Part shown: positions 36,081-45,566 of the stretch, one piece after another
Layout: each line of letters starts with the position of its first letter
How positions within the stretch are numbered: the stretch's first letter is position 1
NCBI RefSeq assembly: GCF_008056315.1
Contig: NZ_VRKQ01000008.1
Span: 1,816,957 to 1,880,956, forward strand
Direction of reading: 5' to 3'
DNA: 64,000 nucleotides
From: Seonamhaeicola maritimus
GTDB taxonomy: Bacteria; Bacteroidota; Bacteroidia; Flavobacteriales; Flavobacteriaceae
Notes under the pieces: model-generated
The model's input: the letters and a program-made list of their open reading frames with translations, nothing else
Databases searched by the model: none
Told to the model about the DNA's origin: nothing
Translations under genes and position numbers: made by a program

Positions 36081-37094
36081 TTATTTTTTTTCTAAATCAT
36101 TAATATTTTTAACAATCTTAGGTAGGTTTTTAAAATGAACATAAGATTTATTGTAGTCTGAATATGGTAAAGCTGGGGATCCTTGAAGCACTTCATTATC
36201 TTTCACATTCCTTCCAATACCCGACTGGGCTTGAATTCTAACATTATTACCTATAGTAATATGACCAACAATACCAACCTGTCCTCCTATTTGGCAATTC
36301 TCACCAATTTTAGTAGAACCAGCAATTCCAGTTTGAGCAGCTATTACCGTATTCTTTCCAATTTCAACATTATGAGCAATTTGAATTTGATTATCAAGCT
36401 TTACCCCTCTACGAATAACAGTTGACCCTAAAGTAGCCCTATCAATAGTAGTTGCAGCCCCTATATCTACAAAATCTTCCAAAATCACATTACCAATTTG
36501 AGGCACCTTATTATACTCACCTTCTTCATTTGGCGCAAAACCAAAACCATCTGCCCCAATTATAGCTCCAGCGTTTATTACGCAGCTATTACCTATAACA
36601 GTTTCAGAATAAATTTTAGCACCTGAAAATATAACTGTGTTATCACCTACAGTAACATTGTCTCCCAAATATGCGTTTGGAAATACTTTAACATTATCTC
36701 CTAATGTAACATTCTCCCCTATGTATGCAAAAGCTCCCAAATATATATTTTCACCATATTTAGCTGTATCATCAACATAACTTGGTTGTTCAATACCAGT
36801 CTTATTATTCTTGACTTGATTGTAATATTCTAAAAGCTTAGAAAAGGACTTGTACGCATCTTCAACCTTTATTAAGGTAGTGTCAATTTCTTGCTCAGGA
36901 ATAAAACTTTTGTTAACTATAGCTACAGTAGCTTCTGTAGTATAAATATGAGAAGTATATTTAGGGTTAGCCAAAAAAGTTAAAGATCCTTCCGTCCCTT
37001 CTTCAATTTTAGATAATTTGGAGACTTCGGCTTCAGGGTTACCAACTACATCTCCTTCAAGTATCCCTGCTATTTGTTGCGCTGTAAATTTCAC
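36081..37094 (-). CDS. lpxD: UDP-3-O-acylglucosamine N-acyltransferase
   Basis: A 337-residue enzyme for the third lipid A step: N-acylation of UDP-3-O-acyl-glucosamine. The N-terminal uridine-binding domain (1-100) has [17 protein letters not shown]; the left-handed beta-helix follows with [20 protein letters not shown] and the catalytic His of [14 protein letters not shown]. First gene of the lpx-efp cluster, with a TATTTTTG box 34-41 bases upstream. Its stop directly abuts the start of lpxC/fabZ. Confidence 0.96.
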   Translation of the reverse strand: MKFTAQQIAGILEGDVVGNPEAEVSKLSKIEEGTEGSLTFLANPKYTSHIYTTEATVAIVNKSFIPEQEIDTTLIKVEDAYKSFSKLLEYYNQVKNNKTGIEQPSYVDDTAKYGENIYLGAFAYIGENVTLGDNVKVFPNAYLGDNVTVGDNTVIFSGAKIYSETVIGNSCVINAGAIIGADGFGFAPNEEGEYNKVPQIGNVILEDFVDIGAATTIDRATLGSTVIRRGVKLDNQIQIAHNVEIGKNTVIAAQTGIAGSTKIGENCQIGGQVGIVGHITIGNNVRIQAQSGIGRNVKDNEVLQGSPALPYSDYNKSYVHFKNLPKIVKNINDLEKK

Positions 37095-37127
37095 AAAGTA
37101 AAGTTTGTTGATTTTAGTTTAGTAGGG

Positions 37128-37135
37128 CAAAAATA
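37128..37135 (-). promoter_or_regulatory. -7 promoter box for the lpxD-lpxC/fabZ cluster
   Basis: TATTTTTG on the minus strand matches TAnnTTTG. Confidence 0.55.
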
Positions 37136-37180
37136 GGAAAAAAGTGCTAAAGTTTTTAACCAGAAAAATCTAATTATATT

Positions 37181-38413
37181 TTAATGACTTAAACTTAAAT
37201 ATTCTTTTGGATAACACAAATAGTATTTAGTAACAGGTTTTGATAACGCTTTTAAATTAAGTTGGTCTGAAGCCTTTACAATATCTGCAATTTTTCCTGA
37301 TTTATATAATATATTAATACGGTTGTGCTTTAATTGATATGCTTGATTAGAAATACTTCCTGTAAAAACGAAATATTTGGCTTCTGCTCTAGATATTTGA
37401 TAGTTAGACACTAATTCATTAATATGACTCTCAAGATTCTCTTTTTTAATCTTTTTCTTTTTAACCTTTATTCTCAGTAGGTTTCTATTAATTATCATTT
37501 CGCTTAAATTACTCAACACAAAATCATCATCATCTTGCCAATGCTTCATTGCAGAAATAATATCGTAATCATCTAATTTAGAGAATACTTCTAGCGTTTC
37601 ATTATTGAATTCTTCAATAGAAATTTTATTATTTAAAAAATACATTAAAGCCTTACTAGCAAACAATTTTCTGCCATTATCGTGCAACTCCTTAGCTCGT
37701 TTTAGCACTCTAATTAGCAACTGTTCAGCAACTAATCCTGTTTTATGCAAATACACTTGCCAATACATAAGACGTCTAGCAACAATAAATTTTTCAACAC
37801 TGTAAATACCTTTTTCTTCTATAACCAATTCATCATCAACTACATTTAACATGGTTATTAAACGTTCACTATTTATATTTCCTTCTGCAACACCTGTATA
37901 AAAACTATCACGTTTCAAATAATCAGCTCTATCCATGTCTAATTGACCCGAAATTAGCTGACATAAAAAGTTTCTGTGGTAATCACCCTTAAATATTTTT
38001 ATGGCAAGCGTTAAATTTCCGTTAAATTCTTCATTTAAACGCTCCATGAAAAACAAGCTGATTTCTTCATGAGACACATTATTTACAATACTATGCTCCA
38101 TAGCATGAGAAAAAGGCCCGTGCCCAATATCGTGTAATAAAATTGCGGCGTACAATGCGTTTTCTTCTTCTTCAGAAATTGTAACACCCTTAAAACGAAG
38201 CACATTGACAACCTGCTGCATTAAATGCACGCAACCTATAGCATGATGAAACCTTGTGTGATGCGCCCCTGGATATACTAAATAGGACATTCCCATTTGA
38301 GTAATTCTACGTAGTCTCTGAAAATATCGATGCTGAATTAAATCGAAAATCAACGAATTTGGAATAGTAATAAATCCGTAAATTGGGTCGTTTAATATTT
38401 TAAGTTTGTTCAA
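37181..38413 (-). CDS. HD-domain phosphohydrolase (dGTPase-like)
   Basis: A 410-residue soluble protein with the HD metal-site series of dNTP triphosphohydrolase-like enzymes: TRFHHAIGCVHLMQ (first His), AAILLHDIGHGPFSHAMEH (the HD pair and second His), and QLDMDRADYLKRDSFYTGV (the late Asp). This arrangement fits the SAMHD1/dGTPase-like family that hydrolyses dNTPs or related phosphates; the substrate is not determined. It lies 86 bases before lpxD on the same strand and has its own -7 box. Confidence 0.85.
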   Translation of the reverse strand: MNKLKILNDPIYGFITIPNSLIFDLIQHRYFQRLRRITQMGMSYLVYPGAHHTRFHHAIGCVHLMQQVVNVLRFKGVTISEEEENALYAAILLHDIGHGPFSHAMEHSIVNNVSHEEISLFFMERLNEEFNGNLTLAIKIFKGDYHRNFLCQLISGQLDMDRADYLKRDSFYTGVAEGNINSERLITMLNVVDDELVIEEKGIYSVEKFIVARRLMYWQVYLHKTGLVAEQLLIRVLKRAKELHDNGRKLFASKALMYFLNNKISIEEFNNETLEVFSKLDDYDIISAMKHWQDDDDFVLSNLSEMIINRNLLRIKVKKKKIKKENLESHINELVSNYQISRAEAKYFVFTGSISNQAYQLKHNRINILYKSGKIADIVKASDQLNLKALSKPVTKYYLCYPKEYLSLSH

Positions 38414-38440
38414 ACTTTAAAAATTGTGGTTATCTATCCG

Positions 38441-38448
38441 CAAATATA
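38441..38448 (-). promoter_or_regulatory. -7 promoter box for the HD hydrolase gene
   Basis: TATATTTG on the minus strand, 28-35 bases before the start; exact TAnnTTTG match. Confidence 0.55.
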
Positions 38449-38474
38449 AGATTAACAATTAATAAAAAGCCTTA

Positions 38475-40028
38475 ATGAATACTATACAAATACTTTGGGT
38501 TGATGATGAAATTGATTTACTAAAACCTCACATTTTATTTTTAGAACAGCGTAATTATAAAATCACCACTTGCAAAAGTGGAACTGAGGCATTAGATGTT
38601 TTAGATGAAAAGAATTTTGATATAGTATTTCTTGATGAAAACATGCCTGGACTAACTGGTCTTGAAACTTTAAATGAGATTAAGGAAAAGCAAGATAATC
38701 TACCTGTAGTGATGATAACTAAAAGTGAGGAGGAATACATCATGGAAGAAGCTATTGGCAACAAAATAGCTGATTACCTTATAAAACCTGTTAATCCAAA
38801 TCAAATTTTGCTAAGTCTTAAGAAAAACTTAGATCATTCAAGATTAGTTTCTGAAAAAACAACTTCAAACTATCAACAAGAGTTTAGAAAAATAGCTATG
38901 GATTTAGCTATGGTGAATTCTTATGAAGAATGGGTAGACCTCTATCAAAAGCTTATTTATTGGGAAATACAACTTGAAGATATTGAAGATAGCGGGATGT
39001 TTGAAATATTAGAGTCTCAAAAGGTAGAAGCTAATATTCAATTTGGGAAATTTATTGAAAAGAATTATTCCAATTGGTTCTTGCCACATACAGATGCTCC
39101 TATAATGTCTCATACCTTATTTAAAGAACGTATTTTACCTGAAATAAGTAAAGAGCAACCTACTGTTTTGATTGTAATTGATAATTTAAGATATGATCAA
39201 TGGAAGGTTTTTGAACCCATCATTAATAATTATTACAAAAAAGAAAAGGAAGAAGCTTTTTTTAGCATTCTACCTTCGGCTACACAGTACGCTAGAAATG
39301 CTATTTTTTCTGGGCTAATGCCAAGTGATATGGAAAAACTATATCCTCAATATTGGAAAAACGACACAGACGAAGGAGGTAAAAATTTACATGAAGCAGA
39401 TTTTTTAGAAACTCAAATGAAACGATTAGGTTTGAATGATTTAGAATATGAGTATTTTAAAATAACCAACCTTAAAAATGGTAAAAAACTAGCGGAAAAC
39501 TTCAATGCTTTAAAAAACAACAATTTATCTGTTATAGTTTACAACTTTGTTGATATGCTTTCTCATTCAAAAACCGAGATGGAAGTTGTTAAGGAACTAG
39601 CCTCTAATGATAAGGCTTATAGATCATTAGCGCTAAGTTGGTTTAAAAACTCGCCACTTTTAGAAATGATTCAGCAAGCTCAACAACTTGGATTTAAACT
39701 CATTTTAACTACAGACCATGGCACCATAAATGTTAAAAACCCATCAAAAGTTATTGGAGATAGAGATACAAGTTTAAACCTTCGCTACAAAACAGGACGT
39801 AGTTTAACATACGACAATAAAGATGTTTTGGAAGCCAGAAACCCTAAAGAACTACATTTGCCATCAATTACTATGAGCAGCTCGTTCATATTCGCAAAGG
39901 GGGACTTATTTTTTGCTTACCCCAATAATTATAATCACTATGTAAGTTACTATAGAAATACGTATCAACATGGTGGTGTTTCTTTAGAAGAAATGGTAAT
40001 ACCATTCGCAGTTTTTAATCCAAAATAA
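38475..40028 (+). CDS. porX: PorX: response regulator with PglZ domain (type IX secretion control)
   Basis: A 517-residue two-domain protein. The receiver domain (1-120) has acidic pocket WVDDE, phospho-acceptor Asp 54 in FLDENMPG, Thr of MITKSEEE and Lys of LIKPVNP. The C-terminal two thirds is a PglZ/alkaline-phosphatase-like domain with metal motifs VLIVIDNLRYDQW and LILTTDHGT. This pairing is PorX, known from Porphyromonas gingivalis to control the type IX secretion system with PorY and the ECF factor SigP; the PglZ part has phosphodiesterase activity on oligonucleotides. The gene is divergent from the HD hydrolase and followed by tsaE. No porY-type kinase is in the window. Confidence 0.93.
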   Translation: MNTIQILWVDDEIDLLKPHILFLEQRNYKITTCKSGTEALDVLDEKNFDIVFLDENMPGLTGLETLNEIKEKQDNLPVVMITKSEEEYIMEEAIGNKIADYLIKPVNPNQILLSLKKNLDHSRLVSEKTTSNYQQEFRKIAMDLAMVNSYEEWVDLYQKLIYWEIQLEDIEDSGMFEILESQKVEANIQFGKFIEKNYSNWFLPHTDAPIMSHTLFKERILPEISKEQPTVLIVIDNLRYDQWKVFEPIINNYYKKEKEEAFFSILPSATQYARNAIFSGLMPSDMEKLYPQYWKNDTDEGGKNLHEADFLETQMKRLGLNDLEYEYFKITNLKNGKKLAENFNALKNNNLSVIVYNFVDMLSHSKTEMEVVKELASNDKAYRSLALSWFKNSPLLEMIQQAQQLGFKLILTTDHGTINVKNPSKVIGDRDTSLNLRYKTGRSLTYDNKDVLEARNPKELHLPSITMSSSFIFAKGDLFFAYPNNYNHYVSYYRNTYQHGGVSLEEMVIPFAVFNPK

Positions 40029-40118
40029 TCCATGTAAAGCATATATCATCGATGAAATGCGTTTTTTTCTAGGTTTTTTAGAAATATTTTACTATTATTG
40101 CATCATAATTTGATCAGT

Positions 40119-40565
40119 TTGGAAATTACTTATACAATAGACCAAGTAGATAAAGTTGCTAAGGAAATTCTTAGTAATGCTACAAGCAAAACCTTATTCT
40201 TATACGGAAACATGGGTGTTGGTAAAACTACGTTGATAAAGTCACTTTCAAAATGTATTGGAAGTAGTGATGAAGTTAGTAGTCCAACCTTTTCTATTGT
40301 TAATGAATATGAGACTGGTACTAGAACTATTTTTCACTTTGATTTATATAGAATCAACGATTTGGAAGAAGCCCATAACTTTGGTATTGAAGATTATTTG
40401 TATTCTAATGAATGGATAATAGTTGAATGGCCAGAATTAATTGAACCAATAGCCCCTAAACGTTTTGATAGAATTGATATTGAATTAAATGAGGATAATT
40501 CTAGAACGTTAAGACTTAATTTTAAACCTAATTTAACCGAAAAACGTGCAAAGCTAAACACATAA
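40119..40565 (+). CDS. tsaE: tRNA threonylcarbamoyladenosine biosynthesis ATPase TsaE
   Basis: About 148 residues from a TTG at 40119 (giving MEITYTIDQ); the frame is open from another TTG at 40098, but those seven residues look unlike the family. The P-loop is LYGNMGVGKTTLIKSL; SPTFSIVNEYE and FHFDLYRIND follow, and IIVEWPELI is the conserved late motif. TsaE is the ATPase partner of TsaB and TsaD in making the t6A37 modification of ANN-decoding tRNAs. Family length is about 140-155. The porX-tsaE neighbourhood is common in Flavobacteriaceae as far as I recall. Confidence 0.92.
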   Translation: MEITYTIDQVDKVAKEILSNATSKTLFLYGNMGVGKTTLIKSLSKCIGSSDEVSSPTFSIVNEYETGTRTIFHFDLYRINDLEEAHNFGIEDYLYSNEWIIVEWPELIEPIAPKRFDRIDIELNEDNSRTLRLNFKPNLTEKRAKLNT

Positions 40566-40600
40566 ACAACAACCAAAACCTCCTGTTTTTGAAGTTTTAC

Positions 40601-40614
40601 GGTAAAACCGCAGC
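40601..40614 (+). promoter_or_regulatory. CGGTAAAACCG palindrome (site A)
   Basis: CGGTAAAACCGCAG contains a perfect CGGT/ACCG palindrome around AAA. A near copy, CGGCAAAACCGTAG, lies at 43851-43864. Function unknown. Confidence 0.3.
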
Positions 40615-40685
40615 GTATTTTTTTTAAATGATTGTTTTTAACATAATTTTAACATTTCGCTAAATTCTTCAACATAGTCTTTATT

Positions 40686-40693
40686 TACATTTG
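40686..40693 (+). promoter_or_regulatory. -7 promoter box for the 54-residue exported peptide
   Basis: TACATTTG matches TAnnTTTG, about 30 bases before the ATG at 40723. Confidence 0.55.
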
Positions 40694-40722
40694 GGTAATT
40701 AATTAATTAAATCCCTTATAAA

Positions 40723-40887
40723 ATGAAAACTAAAAAGTACTTAATTGCAATGGCAATTTTCGGAGGCATGATGTTTTTAGCTAGTGCAGCAACAACATAC
40801 AACGTAGATGCAGAGCAAACAGCAAAAGTTGACAAAACAAAAATCAAGAATTCTGACAGAACAGAACAGGCCGACCAGAACAGGTAG
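40723..40887 (+). CDS. Small exported peptide (54 residues)
   Basis: A 54-codon gene beginning MKTKKYLIAMAIFGGMMF, a clear Sec signal peptide (basic start, then a hydrophobic run to about residue 22), followed by a short polar tail rich in Asp, Lys, Thr and Gln. It has a good -7 box about 30 bases upstream. The last 80 bases overlap, in another frame, the start of the downstream membrane protein gene, so the two may be translationally coupled. No family recognised. The mature part would be only about 30 residues. Confidence 0.6.
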   Translation: MKTKKYLIAMAIFGGMMFLASAATTYNVDAEQTAKVDKTKIKNSDRTEQADQNR

Positions 40888-41377
40888 TCCAAAAGGAAAT
40901 TTGATAATAGGTAGTATTATTGCTACTTTGGTAGCTATAACACCCTATTTGTTTTACTTACACGAAAGTGTTCCAGATGCAACTATCTGGAACACTTTTT
41001 TATTTGAATATAATAGTGGCTTTTTTGAAAGCGCTAATGTTGGTATGTGGGTTTTAACCGGTAAACTTATTCCTTTATATTTGTTGTTTTTATGGTTTTT
41101 CACTTGTAGGCATTGGTGGTATCACACATTATTAGTGCCTATTGCCATGTATTCATATCAAACATTCGACACGTTAAATAAAGAGGTTCAATATTTCGAT
41201 TCCAATCAATTGATTTATATGATTCCTATTATGGCAATAATAATACCTTCAATTTACCTAATAAGAGCACAAATCTTCAACAAGGTTAACACAGTTAATA
41301 AATCAATTGAGGAACTTGAAGATGAATTTAAAATATCACCAAAAAACTTTTGGGGTAAAGTGAAAGATTATTTTTAA
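40808..41377 (+). CDS. Membrane protein with four helices, unknown function
   Basis: A 189-residue protein. After a basic, Gln-rich N-terminus (about 1-30) come hydrophobic helices near residues 33-50, 75-97, 103-120 and 138-155, then an acidic soluble tail (SIEELEDEFKISPKNFWGKVKDYF). The Trp/His-rich FFTCRHWWYH between helices is notable. The first 80 bases lie inside the preceding 54-codon gene; an internal start (TTG at 40829) would shorten the overlap. I recall similar neighbours of ald in Flavobacteriaceae but no assigned function. Confidence 0.7.
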   Translation: MQSKQQKLTKQKSRILTEQNRPTRTGSPKGNLIIGSIIATLVAITPYLFYLHESVPDATIWNTFLFEYNSGFFESANVGMWVLTGKLIPLYLLFLWFFTCRHWWYHTLLVPIAMYSYQTFDTLNKEVQYFDSNQLIYMIPIMAIIIPSIYLIRAQIFNKVNTVNKSIEELEDEFKISPKNFWGKVKDYF

Positions 41378-41386
41378 ATAATTATA

Positions 41387-43801
41387 TTACAGTCTATCCC
41401 TTTCTTTTAGATCAATTTCTTTCTTATTGCTTTTAAGTTTGAAGTTTCCAAATTTATAATTAAAACCAATTACAAATAACCTATTTTCTTTTTCAGACTT
41501 AAAGGTAATATCCTGGTTTTGATATTTAATCTTTTCTGTAAAATTCAAATTATTAAAAATATCTTGAACTCCCATATTTAAAGAGGCTCTATTATCCCAA
41601 AAAGTTTTCTTCAAATTGATATTTAGGCTAGATAGATATGTTGATTCACCTGGACCATCTACTACTGGTGAAACATAGAAATAAGAAACGTCAAGTGTTA
41701 AACTATTATCTTTTAAAAAATTAAAATAATTATTGATTTGAGTGTATAACGACCATTTGTCAATTTTTAATAGTTCATTATTATTTTCAATATTAAAAAA
41801 CTCATTTTCATAATAAAATATAGAAGCGTCTGCATATATGTACCAATTAGGCAATATATCTTTATAAACAGAGCAATCTAAACCATATGATATACTTTGA
41901 GAAATATTTGTGTTTTTATAAATTAACTCTCCCTTCTCATTGTCTTGAACAGTAATCTGAAGAGAAGGATTGTTTTCATTTCTGTAATAAAGTTCAAAAG
42001 TGTAATCCTCATTTAATTCATAACCTAATGTGAATACGTCGTCAATCTGGGGTTTTAGACTGGGATCTCCAGCAGTATAAGTTTTGTCATTATAGTAATA
42101 CTTAAAAGGGTTTAAGTCATTATATCTTGGGCGATATATACGTTTGTTATAATTAAAATAAATTTTATTGCTTTCATTTATTTCATATAAAATATGGGCC
42201 GATGGAAAGGTTTTTAAATAATTGGTTTTATTTAATTCATTTGCCGTAATCGACTTTCCTTTAATATTTGTATACTCAAATCGCAACCCAGATTTTAGAC
42301 TCCAAGAATTCCATTCTTTAGAATAACTAGCATAGGCAGCATAATTGGTTTCATCATATAGAAAGGTATCGGAATTGTCAAAATCCACCTCTTTTACACC
42401 ATTAATAAATACGAATTGGTTTAATATACTTTCTGAATCTATATTAGATACTTTAGCACCTGCCTCAAAAAAGGAGGATTCATTAATTGGTAATTCATAG
42501 TCAAACTGACCTGTATTAATTCTTATAACTTGACTGGAAAATGTTTGAAACCTATTATCTCTAATTAAAGATTGATCCGGAAACAAATAATCTGTATCTA
42601 CATTTTGAAAACCTGAAAAATCGTAGTTAGTATGATGTAAATTAAAAGACACCTTTTCCCCTTCTTTTTTAAACTTATGAACATAATCTAGAGTAAAAGC
42701 TAAATTGAAAGATTCATTAACCAATCTATTATCTGTAACAAATGACGAATCTAACACTTGGTTTATATTATAAACTTCAGATACAGAATTCACAAATGAT
42801 TTGGTTTTTTTTCGTGGTGAAAATAACATGTTAGAAGAAAAACCAATTGTGTTTCTGTCATTAATAATATAGTCAATATTTGCATTGATGTTTTTATTTG
42901 ACTTTTCCTTTCTTCTTTCAATAATAGTCTGCCAACTTGAGGAAGGCATGTTGTCTTCAAAAAAGTTAACATTTTCTCGATAGTTCTCATATTCTCTTTT
43001 AGGGTTATCACTAAAATTAATATAAGTGTTTAGTTTCTTTGTTTTAAAATAATGACTTGTTCCAAGCGAATATTTAGGGTATTCTGAACCTTGCTTATAA
43101 TTCCCAAAAACACTTCCGTTATACCCAGCGACAATATTCTTACTTGTAATAATATTTAAAACTGCTCCGCCTTCTGCTTCATATTTCGCAGGTGGATTAG
43201 TAATAACCTCAATAGATTTAATATTTCCACCAGATGTTCCTTCCAACAATTGTTGTACTTCTTCAGATGATAAATGAATTTTTCTATCGTTGATATAGAT
43301 AGTAGGCCTAGAATTTTTAACAGTTATTAGGCCATCATGAACCAAAACACCAGGTGTGTGGTTCAGCATATCCAAAACATTATTATTAGATAAGGTTGAA
43401 TTTTCAACATTAAAAACCAATCTATCTACCATTCGTCTTACAGTAGGTTTTTTTGCAACCACAGTTACGCCTTCAAGAGCTTCAATATTTTCTTTAAGAA
43501 TAATATTCTGAAATTTTGGAGTTAAATTAAGATCAATTTCCTCCGAAAAAGGTTTAAATCCTAAAAAAGTGACTTTAAGAATGTATTTCGATTTAGACAA
43601 TACTTCAAAAATAAATGCACCTTCTTCATTCGTGGTTGTTCCACTAATTATATCATTTCCATCAACTGATAGTAATACTACATTTGCAAATGGAACAGGA
43701 GTATTTTTTTCGTCAAATACATGGCCTTGTAAAACCAAATCTTGAGCAAAACAGTTTAGGGAAGTTAAAAATATGCTGAGAGCTAAAAATACTTTAAACA
43801 T
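41387..43801 (-). CDS. TonB-dependent receptor-like outer-membrane beta-barrel protein
   Basis: An 804-residue protein from the ATG at 43801 (MFKVFLALSIFLTSLNCFAQ signal peptide); the frame is open eight codons further up. Domains in order: CarboxypepD_reg-like beta-sandwich (about 25-110, LQGHVFDEKNTPVPFANVVLL), a plug-like segment (about 115-215, NVLDMLNHTPGVLVHDG, IYINDRKIHLS), and a large beta-barrel to the end (ETNYAAYASYSKEW, RPRYNDLNPFKYYYND). The layout is that of outer-membrane beta-barrel family 3 proteins of Bacteroidetes. No SusD partner is next to it, so a polysaccharide locus is not indicated. Substrate unknown. Confidence 0.9.
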   Translation of the reverse strand: MFKVFLALSIFLTSLNCFAQDLVLQGHVFDEKNTPVPFANVVLLSVDGNDIISGTTTNEEGAFIFEVLSKSKYILKVTFLGFKPFSEEIDLNLTPKFQNIILKENIEALEGVTVVAKKPTVRRMVDRLVFNVENSTLSNNNVLDMLNHTPGVLVHDGLITVKNSRPTIYINDRKIHLSSEEVQQLLEGTSGGNIKSIEVITNPPAKYEAEGGAVLNIITSKNIVAGYNGSVFGNYKQGSEYPKYSLGTSHYFKTKKLNTYINFSDNPKREYENYRENVNFFEDNMPSSSWQTIIERRKEKSNKNINANIDYIINDRNTIGFSSNMLFSPRKKTKSFVNSVSEVYNINQVLDSSFVTDNRLVNESFNLAFTLDYVHKFKKEGEKVSFNLHHTNYDFSGFQNVDTDYLFPDQSLIRDNRFQTFSSQVIRINTGQFDYELPINESSFFEAGAKVSNIDSESILNQFVFINGVKEVDFDNSDTFLYDETNYAAYASYSKEWNSWSLKSGLRFEYTNIKGKSITANELNKTNYLKTFPSAHILYEINESNKIYFNYNKRIYRPRYNDLNPFKYYYNDKTYTAGDPSLKPQIDDVFTLGYELNEDYTFELYYRNENNPSLQITVQDNEKGELIYKNTNISQSISYGLDCSVYKDILPNWYIYADASIFYYENEFFNIENNNELLKIDKWSLYTQINNYFNFLKDNSLTLDVSYFYVSPVVDGPGESTYLSSLNINLKKTFWDNRASLNMGVQDIFNNLNFTEKIKYQNQDITFKSEKENRLFVIGFNYKFGNFKLKSNKKEIDLKERDRL

Positions 43802-43818
43802 ACAATTGTTTGTATATA

Positions 43819-43826
43819 CAAACATA
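43819..43826 (-). promoter_or_regulatory. -7 promoter box for the TonB-type receptor
   Basis: TATGTTTG on the minus strand matches TAnnTTTG, 18-25 bases before the start at 43801. Confidence 0.55.
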
Positions 43827-43850
43827 GAATAATTAAATTAAAAATTGATG

Positions 43851-43864
43851 CGGCAAAACCGTAG
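43851..43864 (-). promoter_or_regulatory. CGGTTTTGCCG element upstream of the receptor promoter (site B)
   Basis: On the minus strand CTACGGTTTTGCCG lies about 25 bases upstream of the -7 box, a position usual for an activator or a -33-region operator. It is a near copy of the palindrome at 40601. Inference only. Confidence 0.3.
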
Positions 43865-43988
43865 TAAATTTAACTAAAATTCTCACAATATTGAGGCTTG
43901 AAACATTACTCTAAATCAATTATTTTATAGTTTTTATTAACATTAAAAAAATTTATTTGTAATTTGATTTTTATTAAAGCTTCAATTC

Positions 43989-45188
43989 ATGTCGAAACCG
44001 CTTTCACCGTTTACTAAACAACAACTTTTACCTCAAGAAGAAACCCTTGAAATCTTTAAGAAAAAAGGCGAATTATTTATTGGTATTCCCAAAGAAACAG
44101 CTTTTCAAGAGCAACGCATTTGTTTAACTCCTGATGCCGTTTTTGCCTTAGTTAATAACGGACATAAAGTACTGTTAGAATCTGGTGCAGGAAAGGGCGC
44201 TAGTTTCAGTGATAAAGATTATAGTGAAGCTGGAGCGGAAATAACCAAGGATACTGCTAAAGTTTTTGGCTGCCCAATGATTCTTAAGGTTGAACCCCCT
44301 ACTTTGGAGCAGATTAAGCTTATAAACCCCCAAACTATATTAATTTCTGCATTACAACTAAAAACGCAAACTAAAAAATATTTTGAAGCCTTGGCTTCAA
44401 AAAGAATTACGGCCTTGGCCTTTGAATTTATAAGAGATGCAGATGGTACCTATCCAGCGGTTAGGTCTTTAAGTGAAATTGCGGGGACTGCTTCTGTTTT
44501 GATAGCTTCAGAGCTTCTATCAGACCCAAAAATTGGCAATGGACTTATGTTCGGAAATATTAGTGGAGTGCCACCAATTGAAGTAGTTATTTTAGGAGCG
44601 GGTACAGTTGGGGAGTTTGCTGCAAGGAGTTCTATGGGACTTGGAGCTAATGTGAAAGTTTTTGATAATTCTATTACAAAACTAAGGTGCATTCAAACAA
44701 ATTTAGGAAGACCATTCTTTACCTCGACTATACAGCCAAAAAACTTGACCAAAGCCTTAAAGCGATGTGATGTTGTAATCGGTGCAGTTAGAGGTAAAAA
44801 CAGATCGCCTATTGTGGTATCTGAATCTATGGTTGAATCCATGAAGAAAGGAGCTATTATAATAGATGTTAGTATTGATATGGGTGGCTGTTTTGAAACT
44901 AGTGAAGTTACCTCTCACACCCAACCTACGTATGAAAAACATGGTGTAATTCACTATTGCGTTCCTAATATTCCTGCCAGATACCCTAGGACAGCTTCTG
45001 TTTCTATTAGTAATATATTTACACCATATTTATTGCAAATAGCTGAAGAAGGCGGAATAGAAAATTCTTTAAGATTTGATAGAGGTTTAAGAAATGGGTT
45101 GTATTTTTACCACGGAATTTTAACAAGTAAATCTGTGGGTGAATGGTTTGATTTGAGTTATAGTGATGCCAATCTACTCATTTTTTAG
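43989..45188 (+). CDS. ald: Alanine dehydrogenase
   Basis: A 399-residue enzyme of the alanine dehydrogenase/transhydrogenase family, which interconverts L-alanine and pyruvate plus ammonia with NAD+. It has GIPKETAFQEQRICLTPDAV at the N-terminus, ILKVEPPTLEQI, and the NAD loop VVILGAGTVGEFAARSS. DVSIDMGGCFETS and NIPARYPRTASVSISN are also family marks. The N-terminal 30 residues are extra compared with Bacillus Ald, as in flavobacterial members. The DUF4258 gene follows by 24 bases. Confidence 0.93.
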   Translation: MSKPLSPFTKQQLLPQEETLEIFKKKGELFIGIPKETAFQEQRICLTPDAVFALVNNGHKVLLESGAGKGASFSDKDYSEAGAEITKDTAKVFGCPMILKVEPPTLEQIKLINPQTILISALQLKTQTKKYFEALASKRITALAFEFIRDADGTYPAVRSLSEIAGTASVLIASELLSDPKIGNGLMFGNISGVPPIEVVILGAGTVGEFAARSSMGLGANVKVFDNSITKLRCIQTNLGRPFFTSTIQPKNLTKALKRCDVVIGAVRGKNRSPIVVSESMVESMKKGAIIIDVSIDMGGCFETSEVTSHTQPTYEKHGVIHYCVPNIPARYPRTASVSISNIFTPYLLQIAEEGGIENSLRFDRGLRNGLYFYHGILTSKSVGEWFDLSYSDANLLIF

Positions 45189-45211
45189 TCAAGCTCCTCA
45201 AAAGCAATTCA

Positions 45212-45565
45212 ATGAAGTTTATACAACGTTTAGGCTACTATTTAGGTGGTTTTTCTATTGGTTTAATAGTTTTAGCATTCTTTTTAAATGGTAAAAAAGT
45301 ATCATGTGATTATGGTCCTGAAGCCAGAGTTTTAAAAAACATAAATTCTAAGCAACTTAATTATACAAGCTCTCATATTGCTGATTCTACTCTAATAAAT
45401 CATGTTTTAAAATTTGGTAAGGTAAATTTCTCAGAAAGTAATACTAGGAAAGAACCTTGTGGAACTTATAATATTGAAGGCCTTTATAATGCCGATAATG
45501 TTATTTTGACAATAGAAAATTGTGATAGTATAGCCACCATTAAGAAAGTCAAAATTGAGAAATAA
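45212..45565 (+). CDS. DUF4258-like small anchored protein
   Basis: A 117-residue protein with one N-terminal membrane helix (about 8-25, GGFSIGLIVLAFFL) and a small periplasmic domain with two Cys (CDYGPEARVLKN and EPCGTYNIEG) and a third in IENCDSI. The pattern, with a strand-rich domain ending TIENCDSIATIKKVK, fits DUF4258, which is often next to ald in this family. Function unknown. It ends one base before the convergent proline dehydrogenase gene. Confidence 0.75.
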   Translation: MKFIQRLGYYLGGFSIGLIVLAFFLNGKKVSCDYGPEARVLKNINSKQLNYTSSHIADSTLINHVLKFGKVNFSESNTRKEPCGTYNIEGLYNADNVILTIENCDSIATIKKVKIEK

Positions 45566-45566
45566 T

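Noticed and set aside
41387-43801. TonB-type receptor as SusC of a polysaccharide utilisation locus
   Set aside because: No SusD-type lipoprotein, glycoside hydrolase or hybrid sensor flanks it.
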